Source of the DNA: JBIQJD01 sp044507695
GTDB taxonomy: Bacteria > Bacteroidota > Ignavibacteria > Ignavibacteriales > Ignavibacteriaceae
NCBI GenBank assembly: GCA_044507695.1
Contig: JBIQJD010000002.1
Coordinates: 1 to 64,000 of the forward strand
Reading direction: 5' to 3'
Length of the DNA stretch: 64,000 bases
Part shown: in pieces, positions 16,624 through 26,138 of the stretch
Layout: every line of letters starts with the position of its first letter
Numbering within the stretch: the first letter of the stretch is position 1
Notes under the pieces: generated by a model
Databases searched by the model: none
What the model saw: only the letters and a program-made list of their open reading frames with translations
What the model was told of the DNA's origin: nothing
Translations under genes and position numbers: made by a program

Positions 16624-18750
16624 TTACTTCATTAAGATCATTTTTTTAGTCTGTCTGAATACCTTATTTCCGTTTAAAGATGCAGCTTCTATTGAGTACA
16701 GGTAGATGCCGGATGATAAAGTTCTTTCAGCGCCGGATAAATCAAACCTGATGTTGTATGATCCGGCAGATTGAGTTGTGTTTACAAGTTCTCTAACCAG
16801 CTCACCGGTAATACTATAAATATTAACTTTAACCTTGCTTTCAAACGGAATTGAATATTGTATAGTTGTGGCTGGGTTAAATGGATTTGGATAATTCTGC
16901 ATCAATGCAAAACCATCCGGAGAATAATCTGGATTCTCTTCAAGTTCTACGCTTGAAACAAAACCACCAATAGCAGCAGTTGATTTTCTTAAAACATCAA
17001 TTGCAAACACTGTGTTGTGCATTCCGTAGCTTCCATCATAAGCAATCAACTGATAGTTGAAGTAAGCCTTTGTATAATTCAGACTATCTTTATCTCCTGA
17101 GAATAATTTATAATCAATTGCTTCCTGTCCTTTCGGCGGAAGTGCCATGCTCAGGTTTAACAATAAACCTTTAATTTCATCCTGTATACTTTCAACTTTT
17201 GAATCGCCGTCATAATCAACCTTGGCAGCAAAATCATCGAAGGTTTGTTTTTCACCATGACAAGTCTGGCAGCTTGCAGTATGATCAAAACCGGTTTCTT
17301 CATTATGAAGTGACCATGAATGTCCGCCAACCTTATCCCTGTTAGCATGATCGCTGGTATCAACAGTTGCACTCATATGGCAGCCAACGCAGGAATTTTC
17401 AACTGCCCATTTGTGCGGGCTTGTTAAATAAGGTGAATCAAACTCAGCTGCATTCTCTCCCAGCAGTACATCTGCCTGGACCGAGTGATGTGTTCCCCAG
17501 TGTGAACTTGTAGGAAGTGCAGCCGTTAATGTAATATTGTTTGCCCTGGCTTTATGGCAGTTGAAGCAAAGTTCACCGGTGCCTAAATTATAATTCTCAT
17601 TATATCTGAATCCGTTAGCGAGAGTATCAGAGCCCGCGGGAGAATAACGAAGCTGAGCAATATTATCATTTCCGTGAGGATCATGGCATGCAACGCAGGT
17701 TATTGCTTCATGAGAAGCAACAGTCATTCCGGTTGTGTTTGTAGTTTTTCCTTTTGTGAAATTAATGAATCCGTTTGCATCATGGCATCTTATACAGTTT
17801 GCTAGAGAATTATTTTGTGAAGAAGCGCCCTGTGCAAATGAACTACTCCATACAGCTTCAGCATGAAGTGAATTTTCATACTGAGCATATTTATTATGTC
17901 TCCATGGTTCATCATGGCATTGGCCGCAGGTACCGGCTTTAACAGAAATTGCAATTTCTTCTTTCCTTGGACCGCCGCCTGCCAAAGCATGTTCACTTCC
18001 GGGACCATGGCAGCTTTCACATCCTACGGAAGCTAATCCTACCAGTTTTGGATATTCTGTTTTTAATGAATCAAATTTCTTTGAGTTTGGTGTTCCTAAG
18101 TTCCAGCCTAATTCAGATGCAAGGTCATCGAATCCGTTATTGTTGGCATTGGGTATATAACCTGTGGTATGGCATTTCAAACATCTATCTGAAAAATGTG
18201 AATCATCACTGCTTATCTCATTTTTAAGTGCATTTGCATGTCCGGATTTAGACCATCTGTCAAATATATCTGTGAATAAAGGTGAACTTTGATGGCATGT
18301 CATACAATTCGGATACTCGGCTGCAACACCTTCAAAATTTCCAACACCTACAAAATCAGCAGAGTAGTAGTCTGCAGTTGTATCATGAGAACCGCTCTGT
18401 GTTGTAATAGTAAGTTTAACAACATACGCACCCTTTACATCCGGCTTGAATTGTTTCCATAATTGATTATTCACATCTTCAAAAACAGCGTTTGAACCCG
18501 ATGGCTTTGAGATAAATTCAAAATTAGCAGAGATTATTTCATCTGAATTGCCGATATTTTCTGCGGATAAGTAAACATAGGTTTCATTGGGCACAACATT
18601 TAATCCCGATGAAGTGTTTGTTGTTAATCCCAGACTATTAATTTTGTGCGGTGTCAAAGCTTCGGTAACTATTCTTCCCCTCTGGGCAAAAACAGTTACA
18701 ACTGCAAACATGATTATCAAAATCATTGTGAGCGGTGTTTTTACCTTCAT
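16624..18750 (-). CDS. Nonaheme c-type cytochrome with T9SS C-terminal sorting domain
   Basis: A 708-residue protein. It has a signal peptide ending VFAQ, a PKD/Ig-like domain (about 45-135), nine CXXCH motifs between residues 149 and 498 (CMTCH, CLKCH, CESCH, CGQCH, CIRCH, CVACH, CFNCH, CVGCH, CQTCH) with c554-like stretches (CESCHGPGSEH, CVACHDPHG), a helical segment and a T9SS type A sorting domain from about residue 620 (NYPNPFNPAT, final KKMILMK). The tail predicts passage across the outer membrane by the type IX system and a cell-surface or extracellular location. It is the first gene of the cluster, with a tgagg site before the ATG. It is a candidate terminal, outward-facing reductase or oxidase of an extracellular electron path (inference). 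Confidence 0.9.
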   Translation of the reverse strand: MKVKTPLTMILIIMFAVVTVFAQRGRIVTEALTPHKINSLGLTTNTSSGLNVVPNETYVYLSAENIGNSDEIISANFEFISKPSGSNAVFEDVNNQLWKQFKPDVKGAYVVKLTITTQSGSHDTTADYYSADFVGVGNFEGVAAEYPNCMTCHQSSPLFTDIFDRWSKSGHANALKNEISSDDSHFSDRCLKCHTTGYIPNANNNGFDDLASELGWNLGTPNSKKFDSLKTEYPKLVGLASVGCESCHGPGSEHALAGGGPRKEEIAISVKAGTCGQCHDEPWRHNKYAQYENSLHAEAVWSSSFAQGASSQNNSLANCIRCHDANGFINFTKGKTTNTTGMTVASHEAITCVACHDPHGNDNIAQLRYSPAGSDTLANGFRYNENYNLGTGELCFNCHKARANNITLTAALPTSSHWGTHHSVQADVLLGENAAEFDSPYLTSPHKWAVENSCVGCHMSATVDTSDHANRDKVGGHSWSLHNEETGFDHTASCQTCHGEKQTFDDFAAKVDYDGDSKVESIQDEIKGLLLNLSMALPPKGQEAIDYKLFSGDKDSLNYTKAYFNYQLIAYDGSYGMHNTVFAIDVLRKSTAAIGGFVSSVELEENPDYSPDGFALMQNYPNPFNPATTIQYSIPFESKVKVNIYSITGELVRELVNTTQSAGSYNIRFDLSGAERTLSSGIYLYSIEAASLNGNKVFRQTKKMILMK

Positions 18751-18990
18751 ATTGTATCCTCAAGTATTTAGTTCGCGTACAATTTTATTAATTGCTCACT
18801 ACCAGAAACGAAAAGCGTACCAGAAATTTTTTAGGGATACATTCAAAAAACCGCTTATTTTCTTTTCAGCGTTGAGAGAACAGGGATATGCATTCTCTTA
18901 AAAGAGAATTAATTTTTTAAAATGTGCACATGGATAACCATTATAATTAATAATTGTATATGTTTGGATTAATTCATTTCGGAATAATAA

Positions 18991-19515
18991 ATGCTTTTCA
19001 ATTACAGATTTCTTACTGCTTCTGTCTTTTTGTCTTTTATAATTATCCTGATCCAGGCGTGTGAAACCAAGAAGCCGATTGGAGAATTGATTGTTATAGA
19101 TGGCGTAATCTGTGTGAGCGAAACCGGGAAGCCATATAATGGAGTAATAAAAGATAAAGTGCTCGAACGAATTATTGAGTACGAAGTGGTTAATGGTAAA
19201 AAGGAGGGTGAGTTTAAAGTTTACTTTTCCAACGGCGAGATCGAAATGATTGGCACAATGAAAGATAATTTGAATGAAGGTAAATGGAGTTACTACTATC
19301 CCGGCGGACAATTAGAATCTGAAGGAATATTTAAAAAAGATCTGCCTGAATCAACCTGGACCTGGTATCATCAAAATGGAAAATTAAAAGAGAAAGGGGA
19401 ATTCCTGCACGGTAAAAGAACAGGCATTTGGGTTATCTATGATTCTCTGGGAAATATTTCCCGTGAAGAAACATTCGTAAATGGAAAAAAGCTTAAATCA
19501 AAAGAGGATAGTTAA
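18991..19515 (+). CDS. MORN/YwqK-like lipoprotein
   Basis: A 174-residue predicted lipoprotein with lipobox IIQAC-like (ILIQAC). After about residue 60 it contains four or five MORN_2-type units, each with a G-x-W/F-x-x-Y/W-x-x-N/G-G pattern: EGEFKVYFSNGE, EGKWSYYYPGGQ, ESTWTWYHQNGK, RTGIWVIYDSLG. Family members are often named YwqK antitoxins without direct proof. It starts 240 bp from the divergent cytochrome cluster and its role is unknown; outer-membrane anchoring is likely. Confidence 0.75.
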   Translation: MLFNYRFLTASVFLSFIIILIQACETKKPIGELIVIDGVICVSETGKPYNGVIKDKVLERIIEYEVVNGKKEGEFKVYFSNGEIEMIGTMKDNLNEGKWSYYYPGGQLESEGIFKKDLPESTWTWYHQNGKLKEKGEFLHGKRTGIWVIYDSLGNISREETFVNGKKLKSKEDS

Positions 19516-19719
19516 TTATTTCTGATCAATTCTATCTTTAAAACACTTCTTATAAAAACATTCTTTTTTGTGTCAATTAAGTAGAAAAAAATCTTATTCT
19601 GATACAAAAAGAAATTTATCTCATCTAAAAAACCTCGAAATTCCTCAATAAAGCAATCTTTCCCTGTGGCATATAAGTTGGCTTTGTGCTTCAGATTTTT
19701 AACCAAAAGAGGAAAGAGA

Positions 19720-22700
19720 ATGAAAAAACTTCTATTGTTGTTTGCTTCGGTTGTTTTGCTGGCAGGCTTAACATCCGCTCAAGTAACACTGAGTATTCCT
19801 GAAGTTACGCCATCGGCTGAAAACAGTCCGTTAACCGTAAGCATAAATGCGGAAGGAGTAACAAATGTTTCCGCAATCAGCTTAAAAATTAATTACGATC
19901 CGGATGTACTGACATTTGTTGATGCATCAAACTTCCCTGATCCTTCAGTACTTGTTACCGGAATAAACGGAGTTGTAACAATTGGATGGTACAGCTTAAC
20001 TCCGCTTAATTTTGGCAGCGGCAAACTGATCGATCTGAATTTTACTTATAAATCGGGAAGCAGCAATTTAGATTTTGTTGGAGCAGAATGTGAAATTGCA
20101 AATCAGTCCGGTCAGGTACTAACAACTGTTTTAAACAACGGAAAAGTAAACAGTATTACTACCGGAGAACCTGATAAACCAGCATCATTAGGCGGCATCG
20201 TCTGGAATGATCTGAATCAAAATGGAATAAGAGAAGCCGGCGAGCCTGGTGTTCAATGGGTTACAGCAGAGTTATACGATTGCAATAACATTTGGAAGGG
20301 ATGGGCATTTACAGATTCTGCCGGTGCATATGTATTTGAGAATTTAACACCGGGAGATTACTACGTTAGGTTTTATCTTATTGATGGTAATAAAGATTTT
20401 GAATTCACTGTAAAAGATGCAGGCGATAACGATGCAATTGATTCAGATGTTGAAGTATTAAATGATTCAACCGGAAGAACAATCTGTACTACTCTTGAAT
20501 CAGGTGAGAATGATTTAACCTGGTTTGCAGGTATTTCTAACGGAATTGTTCCGCCTGTTTTAAACAGCTCAATTGGTGATCTTGTCTGGAATGATCTAAA
20601 TAAAGATGGTCTTAAAGATGATTCAGAGCCCGGAATTGAAGGTGTTACAGTAAAACTTATTAACAGCAGTTTTGAAGTTCTTGCATCAACCGAAACAGGT
20701 GCAGGTGGAAATTATAAGTTTGAAAATTTAGCTGCCGGAACCTACGGAGTTGAATTTGTTCTGCCTGATGGTTTTAGTTTTTCACCAAAAAATGTTGGCG
20801 GAGATAGTAAAATTGATTCTGATCCTGATGCAATTCACGGCAGGGTTGATCCGTTTGCTTTGGGAGAAAATGAAAACATAACAACAATAGATGCAGGGAT
20901 GTACGAGACAGAAGTTCCTGATCCGGTTTATGTATCTATATCTGACAGAATCTTTATAGATGAAAATAAAAACGGTGAAGAAGATGCAGATGAAAGCGGT
21001 TTACCATACGTAACAGTTGAACTTTATAACTGTGAAAATGTATGGCAGGCTTATGCATTGAGCGATACAACCGGAACTTATTCCTTTGATAGTGTAGCCG
21101 CAGGAACTTATTATCTGGTATTTCATCTGGTTGATAATAATGCCGAATATAGATTTACCACAGAGAACATAATAATTATAAATGATACTACAGGCAAAAC
21201 AGATTGTATTCCATTTGGATTAGGAAATGTAGCAGCAGCAACTGCACACAGCACAAAGGTTGGTGTATGCAAAGGAGCAACACCACCGCCTCCACCTCCA
21301 ACAGGATGCCCGGTTCCTTTCATTGCAAAAGATGATGGTTTAATTGCAATGCCCGATACCGGAAAAACAACAACCTATAAAATTACTTATAAGAATGACG
21401 GCGATGCTCCTCTCTACAATGCAGTAATAGTAGATACACTACCTGCCGGAGTAACCTTTGTCAGCGCTTCAAACGGCGGTACGGTAAAAGATAACGTTGT
21501 TACGTTTGATCTTGGTACACTTGATAAAGGTGAAGGCGGATACGTTACTGTAAAAGTTGAAGTTTGCAGCCATGAATCAGAATATCTTAATAGAGCATGC
21601 TTAACAGGAAAATCAGATGATGTTTGGTATACTGCATGTGCAGAGGATTTGAACTTCTGCGATACAACAAGCAGCGGCGGCGGAAGCGGAGTTGAATCAA
21701 GAGGTGATATGGCTGAACTTCTGTTAAGACGCGAATGGAAAATAAGAAACGGACTTACAACTCCGGTGTTAGCAAAAACCGGAGCCGGAACAATAAATTC
21801 ACGTTTCACACTTCCTGAGCTTGTACCGGCTGAAGGTCCGCATAAATCAGTAGCAGTTGAAACCACACCATTTGATATACTTGGAATTTCAAATGCTGTA
21901 TCAAGCTATGCGGTTGATTATCAACTGAAACTTGCTGAAGGTGACAGAAGAGTAGCAGGTATTTTCTCAACCATTACATTAGCACCAAATATTTATGATC
22001 ATACAAAGGTTGTATGTGATCGTCTTGCAGGTTCTGCAATTGAAGAGATAAAATTAATCAATATTGATGGTCATGAATTCTACGCTGCAAAACTCAGAAA
22101 GACAAGCGGAAGAATTACAGACTATGCTATCTCATTCAGTGTATATGAAACATCGGCAGGCTTTGCAGTTGAAAATAAATGGACCTGGGGTGAATACAAA
22201 GCACCGCAGGGAGCTTCAAGTGTTTACAACTTCCAGGCATGGGCAAGCTCGTATGATGGTGCTGTTGAACTTGTGAAGGATATTCTTGCTAACCTGCAGG
22301 TTAAAGGAAACGTTGCATTCATGAATACAAATCAGAATATTCCAGATGTATTCATTAAGAGTACAAGATATACACACGATGGAAAAGTTCATTTAACATT
22401 GGTAAATAACTCTGATGTTTCCAAATCAATTGAACTTACTTCATTCTTGAGATACTCACAGGGTGATGATCTGATTGAGACAAGTACAGCTTATACAGTT
22501 CCTTCAGGTGAATCAGAAGCTGTATTAGAACTTGGTATAATTGCAGATGCGCAGGTTGAATTAAGCCAGAATTCAGGATTCAAAGATGAAGTATTTGTAA
22601 GCGGCGGTGCTTATACTTATATCACCGGTGCAAATTCCAGGGTATCCGAATTCAACACAGCAGGTTATGTACAGCAGAATCTTGCAGCATATCCTGAAGG

Positions 22701-23388
22701 TACAATAATGCTTTCAGGCGGTGCATACGTTGCCGGACAATTAAATGACTGGGTAACTGTAGTACGTGCACTTACAACAAATGGCTCTGCTTATGATTTG
22801 AGAAGCTATGGACAGTTGAGATTTGAAGCAAAAGGTAAAGGCGTTGTAACTGTAATTCTGGATATGACAAATGTTACCAATTATAATTACTTCGCTAAGA
22901 ATATCAGTTTAACTGAGATGGATAAAGAATATGTATTGAACTTCCGCGATTTCAAACAACTCTTTGGAAATGAAGTTCAGTTTGATGCAAGTGCAATTAG
23001 AGCAGTTGGATTCATATTCAGCTCAACAAATAATCCGGGCAGTTCAAGCTTCAACTTTGAAGTGAAGAACATCGGCTTCTTTACAGAAGGCGCTACCTCT
23101 ACAGATAATGATGGTTCTATACCGGATAAATTTGATCTTTCACAGAATTATCCCAATCCGTTCAATCCTTCTACTGTAATTGAATTCTCAGTTGCAAATA
23201 AAGAAGTGATCTCACTGAAAGTATTTGATATGCTCGGTCAGGAAGTTGCTCAGCTTGTAAATGAAGAACTTGCTCCTGGCAAATACTCATTCAAGTTTGA
23301 TGCGAGCAGTCTTTCAAGCGGAGTTTACTTCTATAAACTGCAGGGACAATCAGTAAACATAACGAGGAAGATGACTCTGACTAAATAA
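19720..23388 (+). CDS. T9SS-secreted cohesin/SdrB/DUF11 surface protein
   Basis: A 1,222-residue surface protein. It has a signal peptide (LLAGLTSAQ), a cohesin domain (about 20-140), three SdrB/SpaA-like modules opening with GGIVWNDLNQNG, IGDLVWNDLNKDG and ISDRIFIDENKNG, a proline-rich linker, a DUF11-type domain (TYKITYKNDGDAPLYN ... VDTLPAGVTFVSAS), a long unassigned region (about 680-1120), and a T9SS type A sorting domain (NYPNPFNPST, YKLQGQS). The SdrB modules hold D-rich calcium-binding-like loops. The ATG at 19720 follows gaggaaag and starts the signal peptide; an in-frame upstream ATG at 19666 would add 18 unlikely residues. It is probably an adhesive or structural surface protein. 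Confidence 0.87.
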   Translation: MKKLLLLFASVVLLAGLTSAQVTLSIPEVTPSAENSPLTVSINAEGVTNVSAISLKINYDPDVLTFVDASNFPDPSVLVTGINGVVTIGWYSLTPLNFGSGKLIDLNFTYKSGSSNLDFVGAECEIANQSGQVLTTVLNNGKVNSITTGEPDKPASLGGIVWNDLNQNGIREAGEPGVQWVTAELYDCNNIWKGWAFTDSAGAYVFENLTPGDYYVRFYLIDGNKDFEFTVKDAGDNDAIDSDVEVLNDSTGRTICTTLESGENDLTWFAGISNGIVPPVLNSSIGDLVWNDLNKDGLKDDSEPGIEGVTVKLINSSFEVLASTETGAGGNYKFENLAAGTYGVEFVLPDGFSFSPKNVGGDSKIDSDPDAIHGRVDPFALGENENITTIDAGMYETEVPDPVYVSISDRIFIDENKNGEEDADESGLPYVTVELYNCENVWQAYALSDTTGTYSFDSVAAGTYYLVFHLVDNNAEYRFTTENIIIINDTTGKTDCIPFGLGNVAAATAHSTKVGVCKGATPPPPPPTGCPVPFIAKDDGLIAMPDTGKTTTYKITYKNDGDAPLYNAVIVDTLPAGVTFVSASNGGTVKDNVVTFDLGTLDKGEGGYVTVKVEVCSHESEYLNRACLTGKSDDVWYTACAEDLNFCDTTSSGGGSGVESRGDMAELLLRREWKIRNGLTTPVLAKTGAGTINSRFTLPELVPAEGPHKSVAVETTPFDILGISNAVSSYAVDYQLKLAEGDRRVAGIFSTITLAPNIYDHTKVVCDRLAGSAIEEIKLINIDGHEFYAAKLRKTSGRITDYAISFSVYETSAGFAVENKWTWGEYKAPQGASSVYNFQAWASSYDGAVELVKDILANLQVKGNVAFMNTNQNIPDVFIKSTRYTHDGKVHLTLVNNSDVSKSIELTSFLRYSQGDDLIETSTAYTVPSGESEAVLELGIIADAQVELSQNSGFKDEVFVSGGAYTYITGANSRVSEFNTAGYVQQNLAAYPEGTIMLSGGAYVAGQLNDWVTVVRALTTNGSAYDLRSYGQLRFEAKGKGVVTVILDMTNVTNYNYFAKNISLTEMDKEYVLNFRDFKQLFGNEVQFDASAIRAVGFIFSSTNNPGSSSFNFEVKNIGFFTEGATSTDNDGSIPDKFDLSQNYPNPFNPSTVIEFSVANKEVISLKVFDMLGQEVAQLVNEELAPGKYSFKFDASSLSSGVYFYKLQGQSVNITRKMTLTK

Positions 23389-23407
23389 ATTCATCCATTA
23401 ACAAAAT

Positions 23408-23443
23408 AAACCCCGGTTCTTAATTGAGCCGGGGTTTTTTATT
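23408..23443 (+). terminator. Intrinsic terminator
   Basis: aaaccccggttc pairs with gagccggggttt (one G-U pair) and is followed by a T run. It ends the T9SS surface protein gene. Confidence 0.88.
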
Positions 23444-23605
23444 TTTACTGAACAATTTTCCATCTAACTCACTAAAAAATTTTTATAATCTCAGTTCAAT
23501 CTGAAAAATTAAAAAAGATTACTGCATTTCTTTTCCCTGCAAAAAATTAATCTAACATTTTTTGCTGCAGTAAGGTAAAAAGCATTTCATTCAACTCACA
23601 TAAAA

Positions 23606-23636
23606 TTGATATTATAACGCTCATTAAGTAATTTTG
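23606..23636 (+). promoter_or_regulatory. Candidate Bacteroidota-type promoter of the GAPDH gene
   Basis: A ttg (23606-23608), 20 bases, then taattttg (23629-23636) match the TTG-N19/21-TAnnTTTG promoter form. It lies 41 bp before the ATG. Confidence 0.5.
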
Positions 23637-23677
23637 TAGACGGCACTAAAATAACTTTTATTTAAAGGAGTTCGTGT

Positions 23678-24739
23678 ATGGCTATAAAAGTAGGTATAAA
23701 TGGATTTGGCAGAATAGGTAGATTAGTATTTAATTCAATCGCAAGCCGCGGGTTACTCGGTAAAGAAATAGACGTAGTTGCAGTAGTTGATATAAGTACT
23801 GATGCGAAATATTTTGCTTATCAGTTAAAGTACGATTCTGTTCATGGGAAGTTTAATGGAGAACTTGCAACTGAAAAAAGCGATTCAAGTCTTACCGAAG
23901 ATGATGTAATAGTAGTTAACGGTAATAAAGTACGCTGTATTCAGGCAACAAAAGAACCTTCCCAGCTTCCATGGAAAGAACTCGGTGTTGATTATGTAAT
24001 TGAATCAACAGGATTATTTACAGATGCAGAAAAAGCAAAAGGACACCTGGCAGCAGGCGCAAAAAAAGTGATTATTTCTGCACCGGGTAAAGGCGATGTT
24101 AAAACTGTTGTGCTTGGCGTAAATGATAATGAATACGATCCTGCAAAACATGATGTTATATCAAATGCATCATGTACAACAAACTGTCTTGCACCTGTTG
24201 TTCATGTATTGCTTAAAGAAGGAATAGGAATTGAAACAGGTTTGATGACTACAATTCATGCTTATACTGCAACGCAAAAAACAGTTGATGGTCCTTCTAA
24301 AAAAGACTGGAGAGGCGGAAGAGCTGCCGCAATAAATATTATTCCTTCTTCAACCGGTGCAGCAAAAGCTGTTGGTGAAGTTCTTCCAGAAGTTAAAGGA
24401 AAATTAACCGGTATGTCTTTCCGTGTTCCAACCGCAGATGTTTCTGTTGTTGATTTAACTTTCCGTTCAAAGAAAGATACTTCAATCGCAGAAATTGATT
24501 CATTATTAAAGAAAGCTTCTGAAACATACCTGAAAGGAATTTTAGGCTACACTGATGAAGAAGTTGTTTCAACGGATTTTATTCACGATGAACGTTCTTC
24601 TATTTATGATTCAAAAGCAACTCTACAAAATAATTTTAAAGATGAAAAAAGATTCTTTAAAATTGTTTCATGGTATGATAATGAATGGGGTTACTCCTGC
24701 AGAGTGGTTGACCTGCTCCTGAAAATTGCTAAGCAATAA
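23678..24739 (+). CDS. gap: Type I glyceraldehyde-3-phosphate dehydrogenase
   Basis: A 353-residue glycolytic enzyme converting glyceraldehyde-3-phosphate, NAD and phosphate to 1,3-bisphosphoglycerate. The Rossmann loop NGFGRIGR is at the N-terminus and catalytic C166 lies in SNASCTTNCLAP. The C-domain has DWRGGRAAAINIIPSSTGAAKA and ends with YDNEWGYSCRVVDL. It is about 15 residues longer than E. coli GapA because of an insertion around residue 40-80. A ggag site precedes the start. It is followed 120 bp later by pgk, the next step of glycolysis, with a hairpin between. Confidence 0.97.
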   Translation: MAIKVGINGFGRIGRLVFNSIASRGLLGKEIDVVAVVDISTDAKYFAYQLKYDSVHGKFNGELATEKSDSSLTEDDVIVVNGNKVRCIQATKEPSQLPWKELGVDYVIESTGLFTDAEKAKGHLAAGAKKVIISAPGKGDVKTVVLGVNDNEYDPAKHDVISNASCTTNCLAPVVHVLLKEGIGIETGLMTTIHAYTATQKTVDGPSKKDWRGGRAAAINIIPSSTGAAKAVGEVLPEVKGKLTGMSFRVPTADVSVVDLTFRSKKDTSIAEIDSLLKKASETYLKGILGYTDEEVVSTDFIHDERSSIYDSKATLQNNFKDEKRFFKIVSWYDNEWGYSCRVVDLLLKIAKQ

Positions 24740-24750
24740 ACTGAGTTAAA

Positions 24751-24783
24751 AAGAAACGAAGCTCCGGCTTCGTTTCTTGTTTT
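24751..24783 (+). terminator. Hairpin between gap and pgk
   Basis: Perfect 12-bp stem aagaaacgaagc/gcttcgtttctt (24751-24762 with 24767-24778) with a tccg loop and a short T-rich tail. It may be a partial terminator separating gap from pgk. Confidence 0.7.
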
Positions 24784-24859
24784 ATAGCAATTGTTTCTTC
24801 ATTGTAACTGAATTTTGTGATTCATTAATTACAGCTTTTAACTAAAGGGAAAAATTAAA

Positions 24860-26056
24860 ATGGGAAAGCTATCAATAGATAATGCAGATCTTAAAGATAA
24901 AAAAGTATTGGTACGGGTTGACTTCAACGTTCCACTTGATGAAAACCAGAACATAACAGATGATAACAGAATATCTGCTTCACTTCCTACAATTAAAAAA
25001 ATAATTAAAGAAGGCGGTAAAGCAATTTTAATGAGTCATCTCGGAAGACCGAAAGGAAAGCCGGTTGAAAAGTACAGCCTTAAACCTGCTGCTGAACGGC
25101 TCGGCCAGCTTCTGAATAAAGAAGTTAAACTTGCACCCGATTGCATTGGTGATGAAGTTAAATCATTAGTAAATAACATGAAGAGCGGAGATGTTGTACT
25201 TCTTGAAAATTTAAGATTCCATACAGAAGAAGAAAAGAATGATAGTGATTTTGCAAAAAAACTTGCAGAGCTTGGAGATGTTTATATTAATGATGCTTTT
25301 GGAAGTGCACACCGCGCACATGCATCAACAGAAGGTGTAACAAAATTTATTGATAAATGCGCAGCCGGATATCTTATGCAAAAAGAACTTGATTATCTGG
25401 GCAGTGCTATTGCAAATCCTGAAAGACCGTACGTTGCAGTTCTTGGCGGCGCAAAAATTTCAGGTAAGATTGATGTAATTACAAATCTGCTTGATAAAGT
25501 TGATACATTAATTGTTGGCGGCGGAATGGCATTTACGTTCTTCAAGGCGCAGGGAAAAGAAATAGGCAAATCACTTCTTGAAGAAGAAAAACTTGATCTT
25601 GCAAAAGAAGTACTTCAGAAAGTAAAAGATTCTGATATTGATTTCCTTCTTCCGGTTGATGTTAAGGCTGCAGCAGAATTTAACAATGATTCACCATCCG
25701 ATGTTTATAATGTTGATAATATTCCTTCAGATAAGTTGGGATTGGATATAGGTCCTGAAACAATTAAATTGTTCAAACAAAAGCTCCTTAATGCAAAAAC
25801 AATTGTATGGAACGGACCGATGGGTGTTTTTGAGTTTGATAATTTTGCTAACGGAACATTTGCAATTGCAGAAGCTCTGGCAGAAGCAACTGAAAAAGGT
25901 GCTGTAACAATTATCGGCGGAGGAGATTCTGCTGCAGCAATAAGTAAAGCCGGATTGGAAGAAAAAGTCTCTCACGTTTCAACAGGCGGCGGCGCTTCAC
26001 TTGAATTCCTGGAAGGAAAAACACTTCCCGGTGTTGCTGCATTAACCAACGCATAA
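24860..26056 (+). CDS. pgk: Phosphoglycerate kinase
   Basis: A 398-residue cytosolic enzyme transferring phosphate from 1,3-bisphosphoglycerate to ADP. It shows the N-domain signature VLVRVDFNVPLDENQNITDD, substrate loop SHLGRPKGK, the hinge region NGPMGVFEFDNFANGT and the nucleotide site GGGDSAAA near the end. Length matches the family. It follows gap, and the two form a glycolytic pair. Confidence 0.97.
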   Translation: MGKLSIDNADLKDKKVLVRVDFNVPLDENQNITDDNRISASLPTIKKIIKEGGKAILMSHLGRPKGKPVEKYSLKPAAERLGQLLNKEVKLAPDCIGDEVKSLVNNMKSGDVVLLENLRFHTEEEKNDSDFAKKLAELGDVYINDAFGSAHRAHASTEGVTKFIDKCAAGYLMQKELDYLGSAIANPERPYVAVLGGAKISGKIDVITNLLDKVDTLIVGGGMAFTFFKAQGKEIGKSLLEEEKLDLAKEVLQKVKDSDIDFLLPVDVKAAAEFNNDSPSDVYNVDNIPSDKLGLDIGPETIKLFKQKLLNAKTIVWNGPMGVFEFDNFANGTFAIAEALAEATEKGAVTIIGGGDSAAAISKAGLEEKVSHVSTGGGASLEFLEGKTLPGVAALTNA

Positions 26057-26068
26057 ATTAATTTTTTT

Positions 26069-26097
26069 AAGCACAGATTTTAGTCTGTGCTTTCTCT
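26069..26097 (+). terminator. Intrinsic terminator of pgk
   Basis: Perfect 9-bp stem aagcacaga/tctgtgctt (26069-26077 with 26084-26092), then a T-containing tail. It lies 12 bp after the stop. Confidence 0.75.
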
Positions 26098-26138
26098 AAA
26101 TTTATTAGAAGAATTTTCTGTAATACCAAGGAAATATT

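Noticed and set aside
18991..19515. YwqK antitoxin of a toxin-antitoxin pair
   Set aside because: No toxin partner is adjacent, and the protein has a lipoprotein signal; the family name is not evidence of function.
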